From: Intestinibacter sp964449895
GTDB taxonomy: Bacteria; Bacillota; Clostridia; Peptostreptococcales; Peptostreptococcaceae
Reading direction: 5' to 3'
Assembly: GCA_964449895.1 (NCBI GenBank)
Contig: CAYVBY010000002.1
Location: forward strand, 1-64,000
DNA: 64,000 bases
Below the pieces are notes generated by a model that was not told the DNA's origin, did not search any database, and saw only the letters and a program-made list of their open reading frames with translations. Both the position numbers and the translations under genes were made by a program. Shown one piece after another: positions 17,046 through 25,961 of the stretch; within the stretch, counting starts at the first letter, position 1; each line of letters begins with the position of its first letter.

Positions 17046-18209
17046 TTATTTTTTATCTTCTATCATTTCTATAAATGCTTCAAATCTAGTTCTAAGTTGT
17101 TCTGTATCTGATTCAGAATAATCAGTTTCAATTGCCATGTAATCTATATGCTTTTCTCCAACTACAAACTCTTTTATTTTATTGCTTTCAACATTAAATG
17201 GGTGACATGATTGAAGAGATATATCTATTACTCCATCAACTTTATATTCATCTATTAACTCATCTAAAAGTTCTATTCTCTTTTGATTATTCATCATACA
17301 TGCACAACCTATATTTAAATATCTTTTTGCAATAGCTTCATAAACATCTTGATTAGTTTCATCTACAAGTTCTCTATTACTTCTTATAGATGAACATAAT
17401 TCATAAGCAACTACAGAAGCTCCTGCTTCTTCTAAAGTACCGACTATTTTTCCTACACATCCACCAATAGGTGATCCTGTTACAAGTATTCTAGGAGCAT
17501 CATCTTTAACTGGACATTCTCCAGATTCATATCTTTTTTTAGTATCATCAATTATCTTTCTAAGTGATGATTTTAATTCATCTCTATCAAATTTAAATTG
17601 TGCTTGATAAGAAACATTGTATAATTCCATAGAAGTTAAAGCTGAAGGTTTAAACTTAGCTAATTCAAAATATTCATTTAATAGCTTTCTTTCTTCATTT
17701 TTATCTTTTATAGCCGCTTTTATATCTTCTTCAGTTATAGTAACATCTAATTCTTTTTCTAAAACTTCTTTAAGTAATATTACTTCATCTTTCCAAAGAT
17801 TAAATTCATTTTTACCAGTTGCTCTATTTGGCATTTGCATAATATGCATAGGTTTTATTTTTGATAATTCCTCATACATTTTTTTCTTTCCGTCACAAGT
17901 TGTTTCTCCAACTAGTAAATCTGAAAAATAAAAATATGGACAGGTATCAGTTATTACATGACCATAACTAGATTTTATTAAAGGACATAAATTTCTCGGT
18001 AATATTTTTTCTGCATCTGGTATAGGTTCTTCACTTACACCACATACACCCACCGGCACAGCACCTGCTGCAAGCATTAACTCATTTGGCGTAAAACAAC
18101 AAAATACCCCTACCATTTTCTTCCCATCATCTTTTATTTTCTTAGCAGCCAAAAAACCATTTCTTCTAGCTTCACTAAAACTTTCAAACTGTTTTGGTAA
18201 ACCATTCAC
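17046..18209 (-). CDS. HgdB/YjiM family iron-sulfur protein (2-hydroxyacyl-CoA dehydratase-like, possibly double-cubane)
   Basis: A 387-residue protein of the 2-hydroxyacyl-CoA dehydratase D-component family. Cys-rich: C37, C38, C56, C75, C90 and C105 in the first third, then single Cys in GSPIGGCVG, YELCSS, NIGCACM and QSCHPF. It is encoded with one activator and no second dehydratase subunit or CoA-transferase. That is the layout of the YjiM/YjiL and double-cubane cluster protein group rather than of the amino-acid fermenting dehydratases, which have two subunits. The reaction is unknown. Cytosolic, oxygen-sensitive chemistry fits an anaerobe. Confidence 0.85.
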   Translation of the reverse strand: MNGLPKQFESFSEARRNGFLAAKKIKDDGKKMVGVFCCFTPNELMLAAGAVPVGVCGVSEEPIPDAEKILPRNLCPLIKSSYGHVITDTCPYFYFSDLLVGETTCDGKKKMYEELSKIKPMHIMQMPNRATGKNEFNLWKDEVILLKEVLEKELDVTITEEDIKAAIKDKNEERKLLNEYFELAKFKPSALTSMELYNVSYQAQFKFDRDELKSSLRKIIDDTKKRYESGECPVKDDAPRILVTGSPIGGCVGKIVGTLEEAGASVVAYELCSSIRSNRELVDETNQDVYEAIAKRYLNIGCACMMNNQKRIELLDELIDEYKVDGVIDISLQSCHPFNVESNKIKEFVVGEKHIDYMAIETDYSESDTEQLRTRFEAFIEMIEDKK

Positions 18210-18300
18210 TTTTTTATTTCCCCTTTACTTTTTTAATTAAATAGTAGCAAATATTTATATTGACTTCTATAAAATTATTATTTTTAAAATAAAAAAAGCT

Positions 18301-19005
18301 TTATTCTAATAAATCTCTTATCACAACAGATGCTATTACTAAACCACCTACTGATGGAACAAATGATACACTTCCTGCAGTTAATTTTCGTCCATTCATG
18401 ATTTTTTCTTTTAATTCAACTGGTTGCTCTGTAGAGTAAACAACTTTTAATTTTTTTACTTGTCTATTTTTAAGCTCTCTTCTAAGAACTTTTGCAAGAG
18501 GACATGTATGAGTTTTGTATATATCAGTAACTACAACTTTAGTTGGATCTAATTTATTTCCCATTCCCATAGAACTAATTATTTTAAATCCTTTTTTGTT
18601 ACAAGTTTCTATAAGATGTATTTTAGAAGTTACCATATCTATTGCATCTATAACATAATCATAATTTTCATTTAAAATTTTATCACTTGTTTCCGCAGTA
18701 TACACATCTTTTACAGTTTTTATATTTAAATTTGGATTTATATCTAGAAGTCTTTCTTTCATAACATCTACTTTAAATTTTCCAACTGTTGAATGAAGTG
18801 CTGGTATTTGTCTATTTATATTAGTTATATCTACGTCATCAAAATCTACTATTGTAATATTTCCTATCCCAGCTCTTACTATAGCCTCACAGGCAAAACT
18901 TCCTACTCCTCCTACTCCAAATACTATAACATTTGCTTTTTCTAATTTATCTAAACCTTCTTGTCCAACTATTAGACCTGTTCTCATTTTAAAATCTTTT
19001 TGCAT
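18301..19005 (-). CDS. tcdA: tRNA threonylcarbamoyladenosine dehydratase
   Basis: E1-like enzyme (CsdL/YgdL) that uses ATP to cyclise t6A37 in tRNA to ct6A. The 234-residue product shows the adenylation site VFGVGGVGSFACEAIVRAG, DFDDVDITNINRQ, VIDAIDMVTSK and the C-terminal KVLRRELKNR and GSVSFVPSVGG stretches. The length fits the family. An AGGAGA site precedes the ATG. It is about 90 bp upstream of the HgdB-like gene in the transcription direction; a functional link is not evident. Confidence 0.92.
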   Translation of the reverse strand: MQKDFKMRTGLIVGQEGLDKLEKANVIVFGVGGVGSFACEAIVRAGIGNITIVDFDDVDITNINRQIPALHSTVGKFKVDVMKERLLDINPNLNIKTVKDVYTAETSDKILNENYDYVIDAIDMVTSKIHLIETCNKKGFKIISSMGMGNKLDPTKVVVTDIYKTHTCPLAKVLRRELKNRQVKKLKVVYSTEQPVELKEKIMNGRKLTAGSVSFVPSVGGLVIASVVIRDLLE

Positions 19006-19103
19006 ATTGTTTCTCCTAATAAAATATTCTCTGCCATATTATAATTTAATTTTTCTTTTTTTAAAAGCTATATTTTTCATTTGAAAAATTTACAAATTTA
19101 CAC

Positions 19104-19142
19104 AAATAAAGATATTATTAATTTATAATAATATCTTTATTT
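19104..19142. terminator. Strong inverted repeat, probable terminator of the rhodanese gene
   Basis: Perfect 17-bp arms 19104-19120 and 19126-19142 with a 5-base loop (AAATAAAGATATTATTA / TAATAATATCTTTATTT). The T-run after it on the minus strand is weak. Confidence 0.65.
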
Positions 19143-19158
19143 AAAGTAAATATAAAAA

Positions 19159-19458
19159 TCAATTAAAACCTTTATCTAAGCTATATACATTTTTAAATCC
19201 ATTTAAAATTAATACTTTTCCAGCACTAATACTTTTTATACCATGTTCACAGTATAAAAGAACATTTCCTCTTTGATACTGTCTTATTTCATTTATTCTA
19301 TCTAATATTTCATTTATAGGAATATTAATAGCTCCTGGCAAATGATTTTGTACATATTCATCGTAATCCCTTAAATCGATTATCAAAGCAAATTTGTTAT
19401 TATCTAACATTTGCTTTGTCTGTCTTCTATTTATTATTTTTACTGGCATACTCAACAC
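19159..19458 (-). CDS. Single-domain rhodanese-like sulfurtransferase
   Basis: A 99-residue rhodanese domain. It has LIIDLRDYDEYVQNHLPGAINIPINEI (the Asp-Arg and the H-x-P-G-A-x-N-I-P motif) and the active-site loop LLYCEHGIKS with the persulfide-forming Cys. Such small rhodaneses shuttle sulfane sulfur in the cytosol; the specific partner is unknown. A ribosome site resembling AAGGTGTTG lies before the ATG (19458). Monocistronic by layout. Confidence 0.88.
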   Translation of the reverse strand: MLSMPVKIINRRQTKQMLDNNKFALIIDLRDYDEYVQNHLPGAINIPINEILDRINEIRQYQRGNVLLYCEHGIKSISAGKVLILNGFKNVYSLDKGFN

Positions 19459-19580
19459 CTTCTTTTTATAAATATACCAAAATAATTTTTTAATAAAAAA
19501 ATATTTTCTTTTTATTTATATTATTTTATATTACGATAAATTGTTACAATAAATTACTTATTTTATCATTTTGTACAAAA

Positions 19581-20255
19581 TTAAATATTCGGTATTTGCC
19601 AATCAATTGATTCTTTTCCTAAATCATTTAAAATTTGATTTATTTTTGAAAAATGTTTACATCCAAAAAAGCCTCTACTTGCAGATAATGGACTTGGATG
19701 TGGTGCTTCTAATACATAATGTTTACTTACATCTATAAATTCTTTTTTTCTTCTAGCATTTGCTCCCCAAAGAACAAATATTACTGGGTCTTCTCTTGTA
19801 TTTAATAATTTAATTATATCGTCTGTAAATATTTCCCAACCAATATTTTTATGAGAATTTGCTTCATGAGCTCTAACAGTAAGAGCTGTATTTAAAAGTA
19901 AAACACCTTGATCTGCCCAAGGTATCAAATATCCATTATTAGGTATATAACAACCTAAATCATTATTTAACTCTTTGTATATATTTAAAAGTGACGGAGG
20001 TGTTTTAACTCCTTTTTGAACTGAAAATGCAAGGCCATGCGCTTGATTTTCCCCATGATATGGATCTTGCCCTAAAATTAAAACTTTTGTATCTTTAAAA
20101 GAAGTATGTTTTAAAGCTTCAAATATATTGTACATATTAGGATATATTATTCTTGTTGAATATTCCTTTTTTAAAAATTCTCTAAGATTTAAATAATATT
20201 CTTTTTTAAATTCATCTTTTAAAAGCTCGTCCCAATCATTATTTAATTTGACCAT
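19581..20255 (-). CDS. ung: Uracil-DNA glycosylase
   Basis: Family 1 uracil-DNA glycosylase that starts base-excision repair of deaminated cytosine. The 224-residue protein has the catalytic GQDPYHG motif, the uracil-binding LLLNTALTV stretch and the HPSPLSASRGFFG DNA-intercalation loop. The length is normal. AGGAGG precedes the ATG. It is divergent from apbE. Confidence 0.97.
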   Translation of the reverse strand: MVKLNNDWDELLKDEFKKEYYLNLREFLKKEYSTRIIYPNMYNIFEALKHTSFKDTKVLILGQDPYHGENQAHGLAFSVQKGVKTPPSLLNIYKELNNDLGCYIPNNGYLIPWADQGVLLLNTALTVRAHEANSHKNIGWEIFTDDIIKLLNTREDPVIFVLWGANARRKKEFIDVSKHYVLEAPHPSPLSASRGFFGCKHFSKINQILNDLGKESIDWQIPNI

Positions 20256-20323
20256 ATAAAAAACTCCTCCTAATATTTTTTATGTTATAATTAATATTAT
20301 CATAATTACTTGGAGGAATCACT

Positions 20324-21370
20324 ATGAACAAAAAAAAATATGCTATTTTAATAGTAAGTATTATCGTTATTTGCGTTTTTGTATACATAATGCGAAATAA
20401 CTTTGACAAAGGAGATTTTTCTCAAACTTACTATAATTTAAATACTGTAAATGAAATCACTTTATTAGATACAAATAAATCAAATTCAGACGAAATTCTA
20501 AAAGAATGCGGAAATATTTTACTAAATATAGATAATACAATGTCTAAAACTATAGAATATAGTGATATATCTAAAATAAATCAAAATGCTGGGAAAAAAT
20601 ATACAAAAGTATCTGAAGAAACTTTTTTCGTCATTCAAAAGGCTGTAAACTTTTCAAATATTTCAAATGGAACATTTGACATAACTGTAGGTCCTGTTGT
20701 AGATTTATGGGCAATAGGAACTGACAAAGCTAGAGTTCCTTCTATTGATGAAATCAATAAAAACATATCTCTAGTAAACTATAAAGATGTATTAATAGAT
20801 GAAGAAAATAATTCAATAAAGTTAGCAAGAGAAAATATGGAAATAGATTTAGGTGGTATTGCAAAAGGATATGCTGCTGACAAAATAGCTGACTACTTAA
20901 AAGAAAATAATATAGAAAAAGCTATAATAGATTTAGGAGGAAATATATTTATACTTGGTGAAAAAGATAAAAATACTCCTTTTACAGTGGGTATTCAAGA
21001 CCCTACCAATGAAAATAGAACTCCTATAGGAAATATAAATGTATCCGATAAATCTGTAGTTACATCAGGAATATATGAAAGATACTTAAAAGAAGGTGAT
21101 AAATTATATCACCACATGATAAATCCAGCAACTGGATATCCTTTTGACAATAATTTAAGTAGTGTAACTATAATATCATCTTCATCAATTATAGGAGACG
21201 GATTATCTACAACTGCCTTTGGTCTAGGACTTGAAAAAGGATTAGAGTTAATAGAAAATACAGATAATACAGATGCCATTTTTATAACTAAAGACAAAAA
21301 AATATATACAACTTCTAATCTAAAAGGAAAATTAAATTTAACAGACAAATCATTTAAATTAGCAAATTAG
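20324..21370 (+). CDS. apbE: FAD:protein FMN transferase
   Basis: ApbE attaches FMN covalently to Thr/Ser of target flavoproteins, such as RnfG/RnfD and NqrC, on the outer face of the membrane. The 348-residue product has an N-terminal membrane anchor (about residues 5-23; the Cys at 17 is inside the helix and not in a good lipobox). The ApbE domain follows with FDITVGPVVDLW, IDLGGIAKGYAADKI, AIIDLGGNIF and HHMINPATGYPFDN. GGAGG precedes the ATG. Target proteins are not in this window. Confidence 0.94.
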   Translation: MNKKKYAILIVSIIVICVFVYIMRNNFDKGDFSQTYYNLNTVNEITLLDTNKSNSDEILKECGNILLNIDNTMSKTIEYSDISKINQNAGKKYTKVSEETFFVIQKAVNFSNISNGTFDITVGPVVDLWAIGTDKARVPSIDEINKNISLVNYKDVLIDEENNSIKLARENMEIDLGGIAKGYAADKIADYLKENNIEKAIIDLGGNIFILGEKDKNTPFTVGIQDPTNENRTPIGNINVSDKSVVTSGIYERYLKEGDKLYHHMINPATGYPFDNNLSSVTIISSSSIIGDGLSTTAFGLGLEKGLELIENTDNTDAIFITKDKKIYTTSNLKGKLNLTDKSFKLAN

Positions 21371-21372
21371 AT

Positions 21373-21416
21373 AAAAATGCCCTCTAATAAAAATAATTTT
21401 TAGAGGGCATTTTTTA
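21373..21416. terminator. Terminator between convergent apbE and comEA
   Basis: Perfect stem AAAAATGCCCTCTA / TAGAGGGCATTTTT (21373-21386, 21401-21414); works in both directions. Confidence 0.9.
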
Positions 21417-21474
21417 TAATCCTAAAAAAATTATATAAATATATAATTAAATAAAATCAATTTTTAAATTCTTA

Positions 21475-22086
21475 TTATATACAAATAAACTCCTTCATAT
21501 TTTCATATTTTTTATCTCCTATTCCACTTACATTTTTTATTTCTTCAATACTTTTAAAAGACCCCACTTCTTCTCTATAATTTAAAATTTTGTTTGCAGT
21601 AGCTTCACCGATTCCAGGAATTTGATCTAATTGTTCTATAGTTGCTGTATTTATGTTTATTTTTCCATTTTCATTAGTTGAATTATTACCTAAAGATACA
21701 TTATTTGATGAATTAGAAATAATTTCTCCTTTTTTAGGGATTATATAATGCATTTCATCTTCTAATTTTAGAGCTAAATTAATATTGTTTAAATCTGCAT
21801 CATTAGTTACACCTCCAACTAACTTTACTGCATCAGAAAGTCTTTTATCATTTTTTAAAGTTACAACTCCAGGATTTTTAACTTCTCCACTTATATAGAT
21901 AGTTATTTCTTTTTCAACAATTTGTTTCTCAGTATCTTCTTTAATTTCATCCTGATTATTATCTTCTACTTGATTTTCTTCATTTAAGACATATACTTGA
22001 TTATTAAAATATCCCTTAATCACTAATCCTCCAATAGATACTACTATTATTATAATAAATACTATTAATTTAGATTTATTTCTCAT
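21475..22086 (-). CDS. comEA: Competence DNA receptor ComEA
   Basis: Membrane-anchored double-stranded DNA receptor of natural transformation. The 203 residues comprise an N-terminal anchor (about 7-25), an acidic linker, an SLBB domain (about 60-115, ITIYISGEVKNPGVV to YIIPKKGE) and a C-terminal pair of helix-hairpin-helix motifs (INTATIEQLDQIPGIGEATA and VSGIGDKKYENM). This is the complete Gram-positive ComEA layout. It is separate from comEC, which lies about 10 kb to the left. It is divergent from the carboxypeptidase gene. Confidence 0.92.
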   Translation of the reverse strand: MRNKSKLIVFIIIIVVSIGGLVIKGYFNNQVYVLNEENQVEDNNQDEIKEDTEKQIVEKEITIYISGEVKNPGVVTLKNDKRLSDAVKLVGGVTNDADLNNINLALKLEDEMHYIIPKKGEIISNSSNNVSLGNNSTNENGKININTATIEQLDQIPGIGEATANKILNYREEVGSFKSIEEIKNVSGIGDKKYENMKEFICI

Positions 22087-22166
22087 AGCTATTCACTCCT
22101 TCTTTTTTGGATTATTGACAAAAATATGATATACTAAAATATAAGTCTATAATTTGGAGGTTAAAA

Positions 22167-23477
22167 ATGAAAAAAATTTTATCACGTTCAATAGCGTGCT
22201 TTATAACAATAATTACTGTCTTAAATTTTTCTATTTTATCTTTTGCGGATGAAACTATAGACAAAGTAGATTTAAGTTCTAACTATGGAGTTGTTATTGA
22301 CTATGAAACTGGTCGTATATTAGGTGGTGAAAATATACATTCTAAAATATATCCAGCTTCTACAACTAAAATATGGACAGCTTATTTAGTAATTAAAAAT
22401 ATAGATAATTTAAATGAGCCTATAGAAATTGAAGAAGTTCCTTTAGTAGAAGCTTCTAGTCTATATTTACAAAAAGGTGAAATTTTCACTGTTAAGCAAT
22501 TAATTGAAGGATTGTTAATTCATTCTGCAAATGATGCTGCTGAAGTTTTAGCAAAACGTGTTAGTGGTTCAATTGAAGAATTTGCTAAACTTATGACTGA
22601 GGAAGCAAAAAAAGCAGGTGCTTTAAATACTTCATTTAAAAATCCACATGGTCTTCCTAATAATGATCACTACTCAACACCATACGATATGGCACTTCTT
22701 GCAAGAACTGCAATGAGTGAAGAAATTATACGTGAAATTGTAAAACAACCATCTATATCATTTAAAATAACAAATACTGCTACTAGCAAAATAAATATTG
22801 ATCGCTATTTTTTAAATAAAAATAAATTTTTAGGATCTAATTCTACAATGATTTATAAAGATAAACAAGTTCCAATAAAATATGATATTGTAGATGGTAT
22901 AAAAACTGGATATACAGATACTGCTGGTAATTGTCTTTTAAGTAGTGCCGTAAAAAATGATATGAGGGTAATTGCAGCAGTATTTAAAGCTATAGGAACT
23001 AATGTATATGTAGATTCTAGAACATTGTTAGATTATGGTTTTGAAAATTATTATTCTAAAACTATAGTTGATAAAGAAGAATATACAAAAACAAAGAGAG
23101 TTTTATTTAGTAAAGAAAAAGAACTTATCTATCAGCCAAAAGCTAGTTATAAAGTAACTTTAAAAAATGGAGAAATTTTTGACTCTAGTAATTACTCTTA
23201 TAAAGAAAAATTAAACTATGACCTACCTATTTATAAGGGAGATAAAGTAGGTACAATAGAAATTTACAATAATAACAAATTAGAAAAAACAGTTGATTTA
23301 GTATCTACTAATGAAATTCACAGTACCTTCTCTTTTATTACAGAAAACAAAGTATTTAAAATAATATTTAAAATAATCAAATTCTTATTATTATTAACTG
23401 TAATTTTCTTTGCTTTTATAATATTAAAGAAAAAATACAAAAGAAAATTTAAAAAGAAAAAAAACAATAAAAAATAG
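22167..23477 (+). CDS. D-alanyl-D-alanine carboxypeptidase (PBP5/DacF type)
   Basis: Serine peptidase family S11, trims pentapeptides of peptidoglycan outside the membrane. It has a signal peptide (residues 1-27), SxxK at S65-T-T-K68, SxN at S120-A-N122 and KTG in DGIKTGYTDTAGN. A C-terminal PBP5-like beta domain (about 295-370), a membrane helix (about 390-415) and a very basic tail follow. The hydrophobic C-terminal anchor instead of the usual amphipathic helix is notable but known. GGAGG precedes the ATG. Resembles DacF/DacB; exact role (vegetative or spore cortex) is not resolved. Confidence 0.92.
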   Translation: MKKILSRSIACFITIITVLNFSILSFADETIDKVDLSSNYGVVIDYETGRILGGENIHSKIYPASTTKIWTAYLVIKNIDNLNEPIEIEEVPLVEASSLYLQKGEIFTVKQLIEGLLIHSANDAAEVLAKRVSGSIEEFAKLMTEEAKKAGALNTSFKNPHGLPNNDHYSTPYDMALLARTAMSEEIIREIVKQPSISFKITNTATSKINIDRYFLNKNKFLGSNSTMIYKDKQVPIKYDIVDGIKTGYTDTAGNCLLSSAVKNDMRVIAAVFKAIGTNVYVDSRTLLDYGFENYYSKTIVDKEEYTKTKRVLFSKEKELIYQPKASYKVTLKNGEIFDSSNYSYKEKLNYDLPIYKGDKVGTIEIYNNNKLEKTVDLVSTNEIHSTFSFITENKVFKIIFKIIKFLLLLTVIFFAFIILKKKYKRKFKKKKNNKK

Positions 23478-23480
23478 ATT

Positions 23481-23512
23481 AAAAAGGGAGTTGAACTATC
23501 AACTCCCTTTTA
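23481..23512. terminator. Terminator between convergent carboxypeptidase and argH genes
   Basis: Perfect 13-bp stem AAAAGGGAGTTGA / TCAACTCCCTTTT (23481-23493, 23498-23510); symmetric, acts both ways. Confidence 0.92.
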
Positions 23513-23515
23513 TTA

Positions 23516-24832
23516 TTATTTTAAATTTTTCTTAATTCCTTTATCTATTATATTATGATAATCTATAAAATCAAATATATCTTTTTCAAATACAGGACTG
23601 AATTTTAATAATTCGTCTAATTCTAATTCTTCTATAGCTTTATCATTATCTTCACAATATATAACTATTTGGCCAACTATACTATGAGCATCTCTAAATG
23701 GTACATTTTTATTAACTAAGTAGTCAGCAACTTCTGTAGCATTTAAGAATCCACCTTTAACAGCTTTTTTCATGTTATCTTCTCTAACTTTTAAAGTTCC
23801 TATCATACCTTCCATGATTTGTATACACATTTCAAGAGTTTTTACACTATCAAAGAATCCTTCTTTATCTTCTTGCATATCTTTGTTGTAAGCAAGTGGT
23901 ATACCTTTCATTACTGTAAATAATGCAAATAAATTTCCATAAACTCTACCAGTTTTTCCTCTTATAAGTTCTGCTCCATCAGGATTTTTCTTTTGTGGCA
24001 TTATAGAACTTCCTGTAGTGAATAAATCATCCATTTCTATAAATTTAAATTCTTGAGAACTCCATAGTATTAATTCTTCACTTAATCTACTTAAGTGCAT
24101 CATTATTATAGAAAAATCACTCATAAGTTCAAGAAGATAATCTCTATCACTTACACCGTCCATAAAGTTATCCATAGGTTTTTTGAAACCTAATTTTTCA
24201 GCTGTAATATTTCTATCTATATTATGAGTAGTTCCAGCTAATGCTCCACATCCTAGAGGTGATTCATCTAATATTTCTAAAGCATTTTTTATTCTTTTTT
24301 CATCTCTATCAAACATATTATAATATGCCATTAAATGATGTTTAAATGTAACTACTTGAGCTCTTTGTAAATGAGTATATCCTGGCATTATAACTGAATT
24401 ATTATCAGCTACTTCTTTTATAGTTTCTTTTAAGCTTGCAATATGACCTACCATATCATTTGCTTTTTCTCTAGCATATAGTCTCATATCTAAAGCAACT
24501 TGATCATTTCTACTACGAGCAGTATGTAATTTTTTACCTACATCTCCTATTCTTTCTATTAAGTTTATTTCAACAAAACTATGAATATCTTCGTAGTTTC
24601 CTTCTAAAGGTAATTTCCCAGATTCAACATCTTCTAATATACCTATAAGACCATCTGTTATTTGTTTTCCTTCTTCTTCAGTTAATAGCCCAACTTGAAC
24701 TTGCATATAAACATGAGCTAAACTTCCTTCAATATCTTTTTTGTATAAAACACAGTCATATCCAAAAGATTTATTGAATTCTTCCATTAGTTTATTTTCG
24801 CCTTTTCTAAAACGGCCACCCCATAGTTTCAT
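23516..24832 (-). CDS. argH: Argininosuccinate lyase
   Basis: Last step of arginine biosynthesis: argininosuccinate to arginine and fumarate. A 438-residue fumarase/aspartase-superfamily protein with KLWGGRF at the N-terminus, SRNDQVALDMRLY, HLQRAQ and the signature GSSIMPQKKNPD. The ATG at 24832 is preferred (GAGG nine bases upstream); the ATG at 24841 abuts that site. No argG neighbours it. A terminator-like hairpin sits directly upstream of the ribosome site and a promoter about 140 bp upstream, suggesting attenuation. Confidence 0.96.
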   Translation of the reverse strand: MKLWGGRFRKGENKLMEEFNKSFGYDCVLYKKDIEGSLAHVYMQVQVGLLTEEEGKQITDGLIGILEDVESGKLPLEGNYEDIHSFVEINLIERIGDVGKKLHTARSRNDQVALDMRLYAREKANDMVGHIASLKETIKEVADNNSVIMPGYTHLQRAQVVTFKHHLMAYYNMFDRDEKRIKNALEILDESPLGCGALAGTTHNIDRNITAEKLGFKKPMDNFMDGVSDRDYLLELMSDFSIIMMHLSRLSEELILWSSQEFKFIEMDDLFTTGSSIMPQKKNPDGAELIRGKTGRVYGNLFALFTVMKGIPLAYNKDMQEDKEGFFDSVKTLEMCIQIMEGMIGTLKVREDNMKKAVKGGFLNATEVADYLVNKNVPFRDAHSIVGQIVIYCEDNDKAIEELELDELLKFSPVFEKDIFDFIDYHNIIDKGIKKNLK

Positions 24833-24849
24833 ATATTCCATCCTCTCTT

Positions 24850-24881
24850 AAAAAAATCTCTTGGCAAATAGCCAAGAGACC
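24850..24881 (-). terminator. Terminator hairpin in the argH leader (candidate attenuator)
   Basis: Perfect 9-bp stem TCTCTTGGC / GCCAAGAGA (24857-24865, 24871-24879) with a 5-base loop, followed on the minus strand by seven T and then the argH ribosome site. An upstream leader segment (TTTGGCA, minus strand 24920-24914) can pair with TGCCAAG of the stem's 3' arm as an antiterminator. No T-box core is seen. Confidence 0.7.
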
Positions 24882-24967
24882 TTTTCTCTGTTTTATTTTT
24901 TGTTTTTTTACTATGCCAAATACTTCATATTATTATAAAATTGTAAATTTTTTCAAATAATAAATAT

Positions 24968-24995
24968 ATTATAACATAGTTTAGATTTAAATCAA
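24968..24995 (-). promoter_or_regulatory. Candidate argH promoter
   Basis: Minus strand TTGATT (24995-24990), 16-bp spacer, TATAAT (24973-24968). This places transcription start about 120 bp upstream of the argH start, leaving a leader that includes the hairpin at 24850-24881. Confidence 0.6.
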
Positions 24996-25019
24996 TTTGT
25001 TTTAGCTTTATTTTCTAAT

Positions 25020-25841
25020 TTAAAATTTCAAAATATCGTATATAGCTTTTGCTACACCACTTTCTGTATTTTTAGAAGTTATATAATCTGCCTTTTCTTT
25101 AACAGAATCACTTGCATTTTCCATGACTACTCCCATACCCGCAAATTCTAACATAGGTAAATCATTATAATTATCACCAAAAGCTATGACTTCTTCTCTA
25201 TCTACATTTAGATATTGAATTAAAGCTTTTAAAGCTTCTCCTTTATTTACCCCTTTATGCATTACTTCAATGTTATTATACCAAGATGAAGTCATTTCGA
25301 TATCATCTATATTAGAAAGTTCTTCCTTAACGGCTTCAAGCTTGTCCATATCATTATCATCTATTGCAATTAATTTTAAAATTTTATGTTTAGCAATTTC
25401 ATCTTTTAAATCTTCATTAAAATAAACATTTATATCTTTATTAAAGAAATTTTTTAATCTTTCTTGTGTTTTTTCTCTATATTCTGAGTTAATATCCTTA
25501 CACATCATAGTATTTTCTGAATAAAGTTGATAATATATATTATGCTTTTCAAAAATATCTACTACTTTCAAACATATATCAGTAGGTACACTATTTTTGT
25601 ATATAAGCTTGCCAGTTTTTGTTTCTTTAATTATTGCTCCATTGCATGCAATTAGTGGAGTATTTATATCTAAAAAGTCAAAATGCTCTCTAGCAGAATC
25701 GTATATTCTTCCACTAGCAGGTACTATTTTTATTCCGTTTTCTAATGCCTTAATTAAAGCCTGTTTATTTTCTTCTGTTATTTTATGGTTATCACCTAAA
25801 AGTGTTCCATCCATGTCTGAAACTATTAATTTATATTTCAT
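25020..25841 (-). CDS. HAD-superfamily hydrolase, Cof type
   Basis: A 273-residue Cof/YbhA-type phosphatase (HAD subclass IIB). Nucleophile and acid/base Asp are in SDMDGTLLGD (D9, D11); the C2B cap occupies the middle; the motif IV metal-binding site is GDNYNDLPML. Such enzymes dephosphorylate sugar phosphates, nucleotides or flavin-related compounds; the substrate is not predictable here. Monocistronic by layout. Confidence 0.9.
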   Translation of the reverse strand: MKYKLIVSDMDGTLLGDNHKITEENKQALIKALENGIKIVPASGRIYDSAREHFDFLDINTPLIACNGAIIKETKTGKLIYKNSVPTDICLKVVDIFEKHNIYYQLYSENTMMCKDINSEYREKTQERLKNFFNKDINVYFNEDLKDEIAKHKILKLIAIDDNDMDKLEAVKEELSNIDDIEMTSSWYNNIEVMHKGVNKGEALKALIQYLNVDREEVIAFGDNYNDLPMLEFAGMGVVMENASDSVKEKADYITSKNTESGVAKAIYDILKF

Positions 25842-25916
25842 ACGAATTCCCCATTTATATATTATTTCTTATTCTATATTAATTACCCTATTTTTTATTA
25901 TATCATAATAAAATTC

Positions 25917-25955
25917 TTTTTATAACACATAGGAAATTATATTCATTTAAAAATC
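25917..25955 (+). repeat. Dispersed intergenic repeat, copy B
   Basis: Plus-strand copy: TATAACACATAGGAAATTAT then ATTCATTTAAAAAT. Best preserved together with copies C and F. It lies between the HAD and EamA genes. Confidence 0.7.
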
Positions 25956-25961
25956 AATAAA

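Noticed and set aside
24911..24928. Mini-ORF of five codons (MKYLA) in the argH leader as a leader peptide
   Set aside because: No ribosome site and no arginine codons; too short to call against chance.
24842..25019. T-box riboswitch upstream of argH
   Set aside because: A terminator is present but there is no AGGGTGG-type core or Stem I; only ileS has a T-box in this window.
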